Assembly: GCA_023653785.1 (NCBI GenBank)
Contig: JAMKCH010056986.1
Span: 1-64,000, forward strand
DNA length: 64,000 bases
Direction: 5' to 3'
Source of the DNA: Ophioderma brevispina
Taxonomy: Eukaryota; Echinodermata; Ophiuroidea; Amphilepidida; Ophiodermatidae
Shown here in pieces: positions 32,731 through 43,616 of this stretch (positions are counted from its first letter, which is position 1; each line of letters begins with the position of its first letter). Position numbers and translations under genes: made by a program. Under the pieces are notes generated by a model. That model was given only the letters and a program-made list of their open reading frames with translations. It was not told where the DNA came from and did not search any database.

Positions 32731-33129
32731 TTTTTAACTATTTGAAATATTAATAATGTGGTAATTATTTTTGACATTAAATTAAATTAATCTTGTTAGT
32801 TTTTTCCAACAAATTTTAATTTGAATCAGCTGCAATGTTGATCATTGTTTCATGGTAAAATAAAGATTGATTTTTATGTATAGGGGAATTTACTTTGAAA
32901 TACATAAAATGATCATGCTGTGGATGCTCCTCAGCATTTGAAGGCTAGACAGATAGCCGTGTATTCGCAATTAGGATTTTAAAATTTTTAAGTAGTAGAC
33001 TGCAGTAAATTATCATGCACATTATCGGGGACTATAAACTACTATACGCTTTCATCTTGTTGTGGCAGTGGGAAAGCGCACATAAAAATCTGTGTGAGGC
33101 ATTTTTTTTGCCTGTTCACTGGGAAATTT
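32731..33129. other. No gene recognised
   Basis: AT-rich, no supported feature. Confidence 0.35.
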
Positions 33130-33222
33130 TCACCTCCAACCAGGAAAATCTGCCTCAAAATCACCTCCAACCGGGAAAATCTGCCTCAAAATCACCTCCA
33201 ACCGGGAAAATCTGCCTCATAA
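33130..33222 (+). repeat. 31-bp tandem repeat, 3 copies
   Basis: Three head-to-tail copies (starts 33130, 33161, 33192) of a unit containing CACCTCCAACCGGGAAAATC and TGCCTCA, with one A/G change in the first. There are no spacers, so this is not CRISPR-like. Confidence 0.95.
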
Positions 33223-33298
33223 CCAGTGACCATATGCCCCTGGGTGACAGTATGCTCAATATGATACTTTTGGGCTTTAAACTTTATTAGTATGTTGA

Positions 33299-33385
33299 AA
33301 GTGGAAAAAAGGTCCACTCATGTAGGACTAACCCTTGTTTAAACCCAGTCTATAAAGTTAGACTCCCTTTGAGAATTCCAGCCAA
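33299..33385 (-). mobile_element. Foldback element Q, half copy
   Basis: AAAAGGTCCACTCATGTAGG followed by ACTAACCCTTGTTTAAACCC matches one arm of the element at 2951-3150. Confidence 0.6.
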
Positions 33386-33942
33386 AATGTTTATAACCCA
33401 TACCTGCCAACATTGAGAACCCAAAAATCAGAATGCATGTGTCACAAACACCTTATCAGTGGTGTTTAATTGTGGCCCACTTTAAGGCCTCTAGTGGAGT
33501 ACACAGTCCTGATGTTACTGGGTTGTAGTGTTTCTAAAGCTGCAGGAAGTGCTTCAGGAGCCCAGAAAATATTTTAGGGCTTTTATGGCAAGTATTTAAG
33601 ATTTGTTTGAAAATTCAGAAATAGGGATATCCCTATTTTTGGCAATTTTGAATGTTCAAAATAGGGATGATTCCATCAAACAGGGAAGGTTGGCAGGTAT
33701 AATAACCTACCAAAGTCTTGGTGCAAGGGTCATCAAAATTGGACAGTAACTTTTTGTGAAGATAGATGCCGATGATACCTATGTCAAAATCTGTTATGCT
33801 AAAATCCCCCTTTCTGGCTAAGCCATCAAGGGGATAAAAATGGTTCTCTTTTCTGAAACACACTGTACACGTCTGACTCCGATTAAACAATTAAATTGTG
33901 CAAATATTAACAATTGTTTTTGCTTTTTTACCAAACATACAG

Positions 33943-34102
33943 GAGCCAAATGAGACAACCGACGAAAGAATAACTCATCAACAGGGAGCAGGAGGGGATC
34001 ACCGCACCATGCGAAACGTCATGAGAACATTTCGTCTTCTCTTTTTTGGATCGGTCGTGTTTAGTTTCAGTTACGTGCTACTGCTCATCTATACGTCTTC
34101 AG
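33943..34102 (+). CDS. Candidate first coding exon encoding a type II signal anchor
   Basis: A T-rich tract ending ACCAAACATACAG (acceptor AG at 33941-33942) precedes a 160-nt exon that ends TCTTCAG before GTATGC (donor GT at 34103). Inside, ATG at 34009 has a strong context (GCACC-ATG). It opens 31 complete codons plus one base: a short basic N-terminus (MRNVMRTFR), then a hydrophobic helix LLFFGSVVFSFSYVLLLIY and TSS, so it leaves the exon in phase 1. A short N-terminal basic tail followed at once by one membrane span is the layout of Golgi type II enzymes such as glycosyl- and sulfotransferases; the actual family cannot be read from 31 residues. A 7-codon upstream ORF (ATG at 33950, stop at 33971) lies in the leader. 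Local base use is richer in GC than the flanks. The downstream exon was not identified with certainty. Confidence 0.5.
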
Positions 34103-34450
34103 GTATGCAAGTGTTGTTAGAGAATGTTTATACAATTTGGATTGCCGATCTATTAGGGCTTATAGGTATCATAAAAAGACCGTGAACAAATAAATCAATT
34201 TTGCCAGCGATTCTGCAATTTGTAATCAAACCAATTGGACCAGTTCTTTTCAAGGATATTGAATTTGCTTAAGACTTTGGATAAATGCACGGCAATTTCC
34301 TTGTTAAGTAGTTACGCATTTTATAGAAATCTTAAGATTGCGTTTAAATTTAAAAAAAAAAAAAAAAAAAAACACATTCAATATTTTTGTTTTTGTATTT
34401 TGGACTGAAACTTAAAACAATCACAAAGTTGACAAAATACATGAAATGCA
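34103..34450. other. Putative intron start with poly(A) run
   Basis: Follows the candidate donor. Contains a run of about 20 As at 34352-34371. Confidence 0.35.
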
Positions 34451-35151
34451 AATTTCAGAACTTATAATCAATACCTGCTCTAATCAATTAGCATATGAAG
34501 GTTCCCATTTTTTTCTGTATTCTTTCAGAAAGTATGGCAAATGCTTCTAAATTAAATTAAAACAATATTTATTCAAACATGCCAAAATAAAGTAGACTTT
34601 TAGATACAGGACCCGCATACATTTTCCCATTTTATCTTTTACCATGGGTATGGTTAAGACCTTAAAATCCTTACTTTCACCTGATAATGTATATAAAGCA
34701 GGGTCTATTAAAGACACTATCAGTGATTTATCCGAGAGTGGAAAAATATTAGAAATATGCAGGAATATCTTAAAAGTGAAAGATAAGTCTGTCAAATTCT
34801 CTTAAGTTGCCTTTTTCCAACTGAAAAATTGACAGAAAAGGAAGAAAACTGCAGTTTTCCAAGATACAAATTGACATTCAATTACACGTTGTAGTAAGTG
34901 TCCGTATGGACAGTAATGACTAAAATTTCTGATTTTGTCCTTATTAGGTTCCTTCTGGTCTTATCATTTGCAGGGTATGTTAGGATACATGTAGGCCTAT
35001 GTACTTGTTACAGACATGCAAAATCTGTTTTTGACAATTTTTTCGATAGTCTGATCTAGCAAATCACTGATAGTGCCTTTAATGGCACAGTATTCCAAAA
35101 AGACATTTACAATTATTTATAACTAAACAATCATATATTTTTTAATTTAAA
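34451..35151 (+). repeat. Recent ~700-bp duplication, copy 1
   Basis: From AATTTCAGAACTTATAATCA to TATTTTTTAATTTAAA it is nearly identical to 35290-35984 (fewer than about 15 differences seen by eye). It includes flanking DNA and a whole MITE N. The paired 82-codon minus-strand frames inside the two copies differ at only a few residues because the DNA does; they cover AT-rich MITE flank and are not called as genes. Confidence 0.9.
34708..35082 (-). mobile_element. MITE family N, copy 2
   Basis: Borders TTAAAGACACTATCAGTGAT and ATCACTGATAGTGCCTTTAA are inverted complements with one mismatch. Contains GTCCGTATGGAC. Carried within the duplicated block. Confidence 0.85.
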
Positions 35152-35289
35152 CGAGAGCATCAATGATGCATAAGACCCACGTGTATGGTGGAACTGGAAT
35201 GATTCTTGGAGACGCAATGCATGAGACACCTAAGACAAGTTATTGGTTGGCAGACAGTTTTTGAACAAATTTTTTTTTTTTTTTTTTTT

Positions 35290-35984
35290 AATTTCAGAAC
35301 TTATAATCAATACCTGCTCTAATCAATTAGCATATGAAGGTTCCCATTTTTTTCTGTATTCTTTCAGAAAGTATGGCAAATGCTTCTAAATTAAATTAAA
35401 ACAATATTTATTCAAACATGCCAAAATAAAGTAGACTTTTAGATACAGGACCCGCATACATTTTCCCATTTTATCTTTTACCATGGGTATGGTTAAGACC
35501 TTAAAATCCTTACTTTCACCTGATAATGTATATAAAGCAGGGTCTATTAAAGACACTATCAGTGATTTACCCGAGAGTGGAAAAATATTAGAAATATGCA
35601 GGAATAGCTTAAAAGTGAAAGATAAGTCTGTCAAATTCTCTTAAGTTGCCTTTTTCCAACTGAAAAATTGACAGAAAAGGAAGAAAACGGCAGTTTTCCA
35701 AGATACAAATTGACATTCAATTACATGTTGTAGTAAGTGTCCGTATGGACAGTAATGACTAAAATTTCTGATTTCATCCTTATTAGGTTCCTTCTGGTCT
35801 TATCATTTGCAGGGTATGTTAGGATACATGTATGTACTTGTTACAGACATGCAAAAATCTGTTTTTGACAATTTTTTCGATAGTCTGATCTAGCAAATCA
35901 CTGATAGTGCCTTTAATGGCACAGTATTCCAAAAAGACATTTACAATTATTTATAACTAAACAATCATATATTTTTTAATTTAA
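35290..35984 (+). repeat. Recent ~700-bp duplication, copy 2
   Basis: Offset 839 bp from copy 1, same orientation. Preceded by a run of about 20 Ts at 35270-35289. Differences include loss of GTAGGCC in the CATGTAGGCCTATGTAC region. Confidence 0.9.
35547..35916 (-). mobile_element. MITE family N, copy 3
   Basis: Same element as 34708-35082, duplicated along with its flanks and not independently inserted. Confidence 0.85.
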
Positions 35985-36738
35985 AAAAATGGAAAAATAT
36001 GAAAAAATGTTATTTTTTTCTAAGTAGATATGTTAGTGCAGAGTGTTATTTCTTTTGGTAGAAATTTAATAAATTTGGTGCTTTCATCATCAATAGTTCA
36101 AAAAAATTATCTATTATACCACTACTTCAGTGATAAACAAAATTAATACAAGGCTTTGGCTTAGCTTCATTGATTAAAGAAGACTGGCTGTTCAGATCTG
36201 GAGGCAAAGCTAAACAAAATCAATTGTACATGATAATCATTTACACTACATTACACCATGGAATTATTATAGTAACTCTTTGACTACACAAGTTCATGGT
36301 CAGTCTATTGTACCAACAAGGCAATAGATGGTCTGAACCAATAGATAATCATGCTGAAAGTGTTCAATATTTCACTCCCAATAATAGATTTACTATTGTG
36401 TGTTAGTTACATGTTCCGTTACCAGGGTGTAACTATGCTTGGGGTCCTCCCTCGGGACATATTGTAATGCTATTTACGGGCAAGCAGGGAACATGTGACT
36501 GTAGTTTCCAGAAAATTCTCCATGTGGCAGTAAATAAATGGGGGAAACTTCCAAAATGCAGTCAATTTTCAAAATTGTCGCACAAGTCACATGTGTTTTG
36601 TTTTTTATAGGCCTCTTAGACCACATTTAAATACAGAAATAAAGCCATATTTACAATCACTCTTATTTGAAACAACACACTTGATGTTTACATTGTGCAA
36701 AAATTCTGTTTAATAGCTTGTGGTATAATGGCAGTGAC
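35985..36738. other. No gene recognised
   Basis: AT-rich, no supported exon or TIR pair. Confidence 0.35.
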
Positions 36739-37077
36739 TTAAAGGTGCAACGAGAGATTTCAAGTCATCCATAATTTCATATAGATTAGACATGCAATAG
36801 ATTCCCTACCTTTTAGTTGGCTACAGAAATAACTCAAAATGAAAACAAAAGGTGATTTGTATATGTTTATAATTCAATAGAAAACATAGGCTGAATTTCG
36901 TATTTGCTCCTATACGAAATTAGAAATTTCACAATTCTGGTACCAAAGAAACAGTTCTCAGCTTAATCCTTTCAGATGGGGGTATTTTTGATAGAAAGGT
37001 TGACACCAGTGCAAAAATCAGAATGTTCATATTTTTTAGGGACACCTGTTATTTGAAATCTCTCGTTGCACCTTTAA
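36739..37077 (+). mobile_element. MITE family E, copy 2 (best preserved)
   Basis: TTAAAGGTGCAACGAGAGAT at the left and ATCTCTCGTTGCACCTTTAA at the right are perfect complements, and the pairing extends to TTTCAA. TTAA lies at both borders. 339 bp, non-coding. Confidence 0.95.
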
Positions 37078-38415
37078 TTGTGAACCTGACATATTTTTTG
37101 GCTAATTCGCATACCACTGCTTTGGTATTTTCTTTATCTAATGCAGGAAGTTTTATGGGTGACAAAAGAGGTATAGTTGCTGCATTAACACTTTGTACTA
37201 TGCAAAAGCAGAGGTAGTGTGACACATCAAGATTATTTGCAATTGAACAATTCAAGTACTAGATGTCTTAGAGTGACTTTAGTATTTACTCTCCATTCAA
37301 ACATTCCAAACTAAATTAGGCAGGAAAGTGAACAAAAATACCAGAAATTATATAAATTTGTATTACTTCAACTGCAGAGCATACGATCATAATGATTAAC
37401 ATAATCTTTAAAGGTGCAATTCGTGATTCCAGCACCTTCTGTTTTATTCATTGTTCACTAGATATCCTTGAGAAAAGCTTATTTACAAAATTTGAGTTGA
37501 TCCCAATCCTGCGGTTTTGTGTTATGAGCAATTGCTTGTTTCCCGCGGTCCCATAGACACACAAATAGACATACAGACACAGGTCTTTCCGATTGCATTG
37601 GATAACCTAATAACAATACTAGATCAGTAGTGTAACAGGCGGGCGGGGGCGGGCAGGGGCACATTGCTCCCCCCCCCCAGAGCACTCTTACCGGGAAAAT
37701 CAGCTCGACCTACCAGGAGAGAGAAAGGGAAGGAGGGAGAGAAAGAGAAGGGAAAAGTGAATGAGAAGGAAATAATGAGTTTTCTGTGCGGGTGCCCAGG
37801 CCCCCCCTTCAGAATTTCGAACCAATTGGAAAAAAATATGGGTGCGCTCGCCGGAAAAAATTGGCACCGGAAAATCGGGAAAACCTCCGGAGTCTTAGGT
37901 CTTGTTACGCCTCTGTACTAGATAAAATACTTGATAAAGGTTTGTCACCATTATCCTAAGATGTTTTCAAAATTAATGTCTTATAAGCCAAACATACTTC
38001 CAAACAGAATTTCACATGAAACTTCACTTCTCCATTTATCTTTCTCAAACACTCAAACACAAATGATCTCATTAAAACTAAAGAAAACTTACAATTTCAA
38101 CAGCAAATTTGGAGCTAATGTGCATTCAATGCATCTTTACCATGCTGGAATTGTTCAGTAAATAACTCCATGGTTCCATGGTAAAACCAATGCTCAAACA
38201 ATATTCAGTTTAATATCTAGGTCAAGTATCAAGTTAGGGTGAATAGAGTTCAATGGGGTGAGAAAGTACTGAATTAGTGCCTTAACTAGATTTCACCAGG
38301 CAGAGGTCAAGAAAGGGCAGCTAAACTATGCAACAGACCCTTTGAAGTGTCAGTGAATTGGTGCTCACTCATCCGTCATCATGTGACCATAAGGCTAAAA
38401 TGCATATTCCTGATC
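37078..38415. other. Mixed non-coding sequence
   Basis: Contains GGCGGGCGGGGGCGGGC (about 37638), a C-run at 37670, a purine tract 37708-37775 and a K-like segment (about 37830-37900, CCGGAAAAAATTGGCACCGG). No exon supported. Confidence 0.35.
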
Positions 38416-38929
38416 TTAAAGAGACACTGGCACATTTGAAAAATAGTGCGCCCTCAAGATTTTTCAAAATCAATATTTTTGCATGGTTGTAAGGCTTTTA
38501 TATACAAAAGCCCTCACCCCAAATGATTAAGACCAAATCAGCTTCCTTATGGGTAAACAGAACGATTTTTCAGCAGACGACGAAAATGGCGTTTAACACA
38601 AGAACACGCACGCCGTATGCATGTTTCCCACGCTATGCACGCCGTTTGATCGGTTTATAACCTTCGTGGTTTTAATATCAGTGAGTACGAGTCAAAAATA
38701 TTCATGTAATATAGGCCTACATATTTGTTGATTAAAGTTATGGAATTAAACTTAAAAGTTGGCCTACAAATTACCTGGAGGTCTTTATCCTCATATCAAT
38801 GTCCCTATCTGTTTTGGGGTATGTTATTTTTATGTGTAAAATATATCTTTGTTCTTCCAATGGCCTAGACTATTATTTGAGAGCAAATTGAATTTCATAT
38901 TTTGTGAAAATGTGCCAGTGCCGCTTTAA
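38416..38929 (+). mobile_element. MITE family D, copy 3
   Basis: TTAAAGAGACACTGGCACAT .. ATGTGCCAGTGCCGCTTTAA, a near-perfect TIR with TTAA at both ends. 514 bp and collinear with copies 1, 2 and 4. Confidence 0.95.
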
Positions 38930-39925
38930 ATTACTCTGCACAATTCAATGCCATCATTCACCTTGCTCAAAGAATGAAACTTAAATTACTTGACATGACT
39001 TACGGACTCACTAGAACAACTGACTAAATGCAGTCACGATGATGAAACATGGCGTTGATTAAGTCCATTGAGGGAGAACAGTAGGGAATATTAGGGATTA
39101 TAATGTGGAGCCTCTCTCTGACAAAATGTGTGGATATAGGCCAAGTGGCAAAAGAATGGGGTCATATTCCACCTTACACGGAACAGAGTAACAATAATCA
39201 CTATCAAAGAAGTACTTTTCACCATCTCCCAGGACTATCGTGAATGTAAGTGGCAAAAGTGGTAGTGTAATCTACCTTCTACTTCTACCCTTCTAGGACT
39301 TCTGTTTTGAGTTCATCTGTGGCAAGTGTCAATCGACTGTCCTGAGCTGGTCGCTGTGGGCCATTCATATCTAAAATCAATCATGTATGTTGTGTTTGTC
39401 ATATCGTTCAAAATACAACAAATTAACACATTTGAAAGTTAAAAAGACGCTGTACTGCTCACTTATACAAAAACATATGTTCTCTTGTTCTAACCCTTAT
39501 TTGTATTATGTTCTGAGCTGTGTGATCATCCCTTCTACAGCCCATCAGACCCTAACTTGCCATACATTTTGATAGTTGGCAGAGCATGCCAAAGGGAACT
39601 GCAGTCTGTCACAGGGAATTGAAAGGATGTGAAAAGGCCTCTTTGTTTGGGAGCTTTGATTGCTTTCTTGCCAGATGGTCATTTCTTCATACAAACTCCA
39701 ATTCATGTAGTATGGTGATGACCGATTGGATTGGTACTTGGGAATCAAACGTTTCTATCTAGGGGCCGAGTTATGAAATAAGTGGTTGGAATGCCTCTGG
39801 GGAATACCACAAGCCTGGATCACAAGCACTTTTAAATTAATGTTTAAGCTTGAAAGTAGCTGGCTCACATTGTTTGCCATTAAAGTGCCTCAAATATAAC
39901 ATTAACCAAGGGGGTAATTTTGCAT
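38930..39925. other. No gene recognised
   Basis: No supported exon or element. Confidence 0.35.
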
Positions 39926-40134
39926 ACTGTAAAAGTGGAATTTTCGCGCTACATATTTTCGCGCTTTTCGCGCGCTTCTGATCTAGCGGCGAAAAACAAA
40001 ACCCGCGAAAATGTTTAAATTTTGTGTGTAGGTCTATGAGTCGCTGAAAAGAGCGAATTTAAAAACCGCAAAAATTTAAAAATCGCTGAAACGCGAAAAA
40101 TTAAACACACTGCGAAAATTACCACTTTTACAGT
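39926..40134. mobile_element. Foldback MITE O, copy 1
   Basis: Perfect 13-bp TIR ACTGTAAAAGTGG / CCACTTTTACAGT. The palindromy continues inward through TTTTCGCG-rich words (CGCGCTTTTCGCGCGC, GCGAAAAA, CGCTGAA). 209 bp, unusually CpG-rich for the region. A second copy is at 51508-51728. Confidence 0.9.
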
Positions 40135-41332
40135 TCGCGCGGTTCAAAGTGCTTTTCCAATCCAGTGTAAAAAAAAATATGGCAATAGATTTGAGTTTGC
40201 TTAATTGTGGTTGTCATAAAAGATGCAAGAGCCGTCATGCCTTACCACAACTTACATCAAACATAATCCTTAAACTGAGTGGCCCACTTCCTCAGCCATC
40301 TTGTTATCGGAGTGATGACCGCCACTTCTTCCTCTAAAACAGAAGGTCTCAGAATGTGAAGGTAGAATGTAAATTACTACTTACGCGATCGTAATATTGT
40401 GTTAACCTTCAGAACACACATTAACATATTCTCTGACAGTGACAAGTTCAAATTTCTGTCTGTTCAAGAGTATGATTGCATAATTCCAGTACTGCGTTTT
40501 ATTAATAATGCTTTTGATAAACGTCAAAGTTTTGATACCTAGTTTATAGTTCATATCTAAGCCCTTGTTGTATTGATGTTTTTCGAATTTTAATTAATGT
40601 TTTTCTTTTGTGTGTTGGTACTTACTCTTTGTGTGCTTTGTACTTGACTGTACGATTGTGGGTGGATATGTCACTAAAATAAAAACACCTGAAACTGAAA
40701 CTATTCCACATGGAACATTTAATTTGTGTTCCCTTTTGTTCCAATTTGATAGCTGTTTACCCCCTGATTTCTAGGTTACTTTATGGCATTTTATTGGGCT
40801 TAATTGTTCTTCGTCTTATGACCCTACATTAGTGGTAACAATTTATTGAAAAAATTCCTATGGGAACATGGTTTATGAAGTGCGGATCCCATGGCAATAA
40901 AGTACCATCTGGGTACACTGCATGCCCTGTGGGATTGTTTTAAACCACTGAGGGCTGACAATTCATTAACCTTAAACAAATGGCAGCCTGGAATATAATG
41001 ATGTCCAGCGCACCTTGCAGTAGTAACCCTAAGCAGATGGAGGTAACCGGCAAATAAGGTGTCACTTTCAAAACAAATAATTTTTCTTTAGGATACAAAT
41101 TTGTAGCACTTTCTTCCCCTTGGACCTATAACTTTACACCCGGAACTTACATTTTCAGGTTTCATCTTGCACCATATGTATGATGACGCTAATAAAATGG
41201 ATGGCTTAAATGGCTACATGGCTTAATACATTGCCAAATAGTTTTGATCAAGAGTTCTTGCCAAGTTTTTCAGAAGTGGGGGTCTTAAAACGTGGCGTTT
41301 CTTTAAAAAGTAGGCACTAATTATAATGCATT
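40135..41332. other. Mostly unassigned; possible LINE tail
   Basis: 40560-40705 ends ACTAAAATAAAAACACCTGA followed by AACTGAAACT, a short A-rich/tandem GAAACT end that resembles 3' tails of some invertebrate LINEs. No RT motif lies upstream, so this stays a suggestion. Nothing else is supported here. Confidence 0.25.
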
Positions 41333-42006
41333 TTAAAGAAACACTGGCCCATTTGAAAAAAAGTGTTCCCTCTAGTTTTTAAACATGATATTTGGCATGA
41401 TTGTAAACTTTATATGATTAGCCTTCACCTGGAAATGATAATGCGAAAATCAGCACCCTTATTGGTAAACAGCAGAGGTTAGATATGTCGGGCCGAGCGC
41501 TTATACAGCAGACGACATGGGAAATGGCTTTTAGCAGGGTGTGAGAGGCCATGGACAAAAAACAGTTAAGGGAAAAAAAGAGGAAAAAAGGAATTAAAAT
41601 GCAAAAACAGGCTGAAAAAACCAAAGACAAAGCTAAATTTGGCACTACAAAATTTCAAAAACGAGGAAATCATCTTAAACGAGGAGATTTTACCCCCTGC
41701 GTTTTACACAAGAAAACACCCAACAAAGTTGATTCCCACGGCATGCAACTTGGTTGACCGGTCTGTGCTCTTAGTGTTTTAAAAATCAATGATTATGAGT
41801 CTGTGTAGTCATGAAGTAGACACTTTTTGTTAAGAAAACTCAAAATTTGGCCTACAAATTACTGGATGTCTTATCTGCTTTGTACTATGTTATTTTTGTG
41901 TGTAAAATTACGTTAGTATTCTTCAAGGTCGCTAGAACTAATCATTTGACTTGAGAGCAAATTGAAGGAATCAGAATTTTGTTGAAAATGTTCAGTGACG
42001 CTTTAA
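41333..42006 (+). mobile_element. MITE family D, copy 4, with internal insertion
   Basis: TTAAAGAAACACTGGCCCAT and TTCAGTGACGCTTTAA borders. Internal landmarks are as in copy 3, but about 165 bp longer because of an insertion at 41535-41699. Confidence 0.8.
41535..41699. mobile_element. Small hAT-like insertion within MITE D
   Basis: Absent from the other D copies. Begins CAGGGTGTGAG and ends ACCCCCTG, that is CAGGG..CCCTG-type ends. The flanks GCTTTTAG and CGTTTTAC could be a decayed 8-bp duplication of the D sequence GCGTTTAA. The interior is A/G-rich and yields a Lys-rich frame (MDKKQLREKKRKKG..) that is probably compositional. Confidence 0.45.
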
Positions 42007-42157
42007 ATGTTTTTTGTGGTCATTTCATACTCTTATCGATTGTCCTTGGATATGGTCACTATTTAAAAGGTTGTTTTTTCTTTCCATATTTGGTTTTTTC
42101 CTTTCTTTGACCCAATTGTGATTCCTAACGCAACAGATCTTTCTTTACTTTTTTCAG

Positions 42158-42225
42158 AATGGTAAAACGCACAACAAATTGGAAGAAAGAGTGTCGGCTT
42201 GTCCACCACTGCAACACCCAAACCA
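42158..42225 (+). CDS. Candidate 68-nt internal exon
   Basis: Acceptor: CTTTCTTTACTTTTTTCAG ending at 42157. Donor: CCA before GTGAGTAAC at 42226. Two of three frames are open: one reads NGKTHNKLEERVSACPPLQH.., the other MVKRTTNWKKECRLVHHC... The third has a TAA, and it is the one needed if this exon were joined directly to 33943-34102 (phase 1), so they are not adjacent exons of one transcript. No family is recognised; the CPPL..P word in frame 1 is only weakly suggestive of a sushi-type start. The splice sites are the best in the window. Confidence 0.4.
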
Positions 42226-42459
42226 GTGAGTAACAACAAAACGTGGCGGGCTGCAAAGAAAGTGCAATTAATCATAGTCACACGATGGCGCTCAGGTTCA
42301 TCATTCGCCGGTGAACTCTTGTAACACCACCCTGAATTTGCTTACTTCTTTGAGCCACTTATCGGCACTGTTGGAAGTAAATCGGGTGTATTATTTGGTG
42401 AGGGAAGGATCACGTATCAGTATTACACAATATTCTTGGTTGTAATTTTACAAAAAACA

Positions 42460-43260
42460 AACTACACATGGTGGAGTGGGCAAATACCGATCAATGTGAA
42501 AAGAGTAAAACATTTTTTCACCAAAAACGATTTGTGCGAGTAGTTTCGGGTTGTGATAACACCACTGAAAGAAACTTCTTGGGTGGTTGAGGAAGCTTGT
42601 CGGAGCCGAAACCACGTAGCGATAAAAACAGTCCGCGTGCCCGACATTGGGTACTTGAAAAGCAGTTCCGACCCTAAATTAAACTGTGAAAATAACCATC
42701 TTATACGTGACCCACGACAGTGTTTATTTCACGCGCAACACCAGAAGGTGTGGATAATTATTATCACGACGAATGTGACGAGATGGGAAAACAACATACA
42801 CTATTGGAAGGACCCACCTGACGTGATGAAGTGAAAGGGCACCACATGCTGTTGCGATACGGAGGACCTTGCAGAGAACCCCTGGTCTAAACTTCATAAA
42901 AATATAGCGCTTCTGGGATTAGAAGTCCCAGCGACGGTTGAAAATGTGGTGAATACAACACAAACTGGAATGGAAGTTGCAAGTATTCAAGAACTAGAGA
43001 TTCAAAACAAGTTGCTCACGAGTGGAGAAACAAAAATATAGACTATAGACGTCTGGTGGATGATACAGAGAAGAGGTTTTACATTATAAACTGGACAGGG
43101 TATAGAACCTCTTGTGACGTCCCCAAACGACTTAGAAATATGGGACACTGCCGACAATGACTAAATAATCCATATCCACTATTGCCTCTAATTTCACCGT
43201 GTTGATGAGAAAAACTTATGGGATGATGCAGATGATGCATGATGCGTGGGGGTAAGTGGC
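42460..43260 (+). pseudogene. Possible degraded coding region of unknown family
   Basis: GC-richer than its flanks, with unusually few stops in two overlapping plus-strand frames. One frame runs 42553-42831 without a stop (VEEACRSRNHVAIKTV.., LIRDPRQCLFHAQHQ..) and continues to about 43170 with three stops. A second frame reads EGVDNYYHDECDEMGKQ, MLLRYGGPCREPLV and, after 42930, KCGEYNTNWNGSCKY, HEWRNKNIDYRRLVDDTEK, RFYIINWTGYRTSCDVPKRL. The region ends near a GTAAGT at 43256. The shift between frames and in-frame stops suggest decay, or several short exons. It lies 330 bp downstream of the candidate exon at 42158. I do not recognise the family. Confidence 0.3.
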
Positions 43261-43498
43261 AAATTACAAACATGTTAAAAAAACAGATCAAATTTTAATT
43301 ATGAAGTACACCAAATTTAGTAAGGTTATTAGAAGTGTGCAATAGTTACAAATATTGACCTCTGCTTGCAAAAGTGAGTTATAGAATGATGTTAAATTCT
43401 CATATTTCTATTTGAGAGGTGAAGTGAGTGGAAAGAAATAATGCAAAATGTGTTGACAATGTGTTTAAATTTTTTTACCATTGCCAAACATTAATTTT

Positions 43499-43616
43499 AG
43501 AGTTTTGGGCAAGAAGGCCCTATCTGCAATTAGTGTGCAGTTGTCATTTGTGTTCTTATTAAGTGTTTATACCTGCCAAAGCTCAAATGTGGCAGCATCT
43601 TTTGCCCTAAACCCTC
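43499..43616. mobile_element. Small inverted-repeat MITE P, copy 1
   Basis: AGAGTTTTGGGCAAGAAGGC at the left and CAGCATCTTTTGCCCTAAAC then CCTC at the right pair imperfectly. Collinear with 44630-44762 (AAGTGTTT, CTGCCAAA). Confidence 0.55.

Noticed and set aside
33130..33222. CRISPR-like array of 31-bp repeats
   Set aside because: The three repeats are directly adjacent with no spacers, and the context is eukaryotic.
34547..35634. Two near-identical 82-codon minus-strand frames
   Set aside because: Similarity is due to the DNA duplication; no evidence of purifying selection, and the frames run into a MITE.
40560..40710. 3' end of a LINE
   Set aside because: Only a short A-rich/GAAACT tail is suggestive; no RT motif upstream and no target duplication found.
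43045..43070. TIDVWW word reminiscent of cation-chloride cotransporter (SLC12) C-termini
   Set aside because: Only six residues match, a stop precedes it, and the following residues do not fit the family; likely chance.
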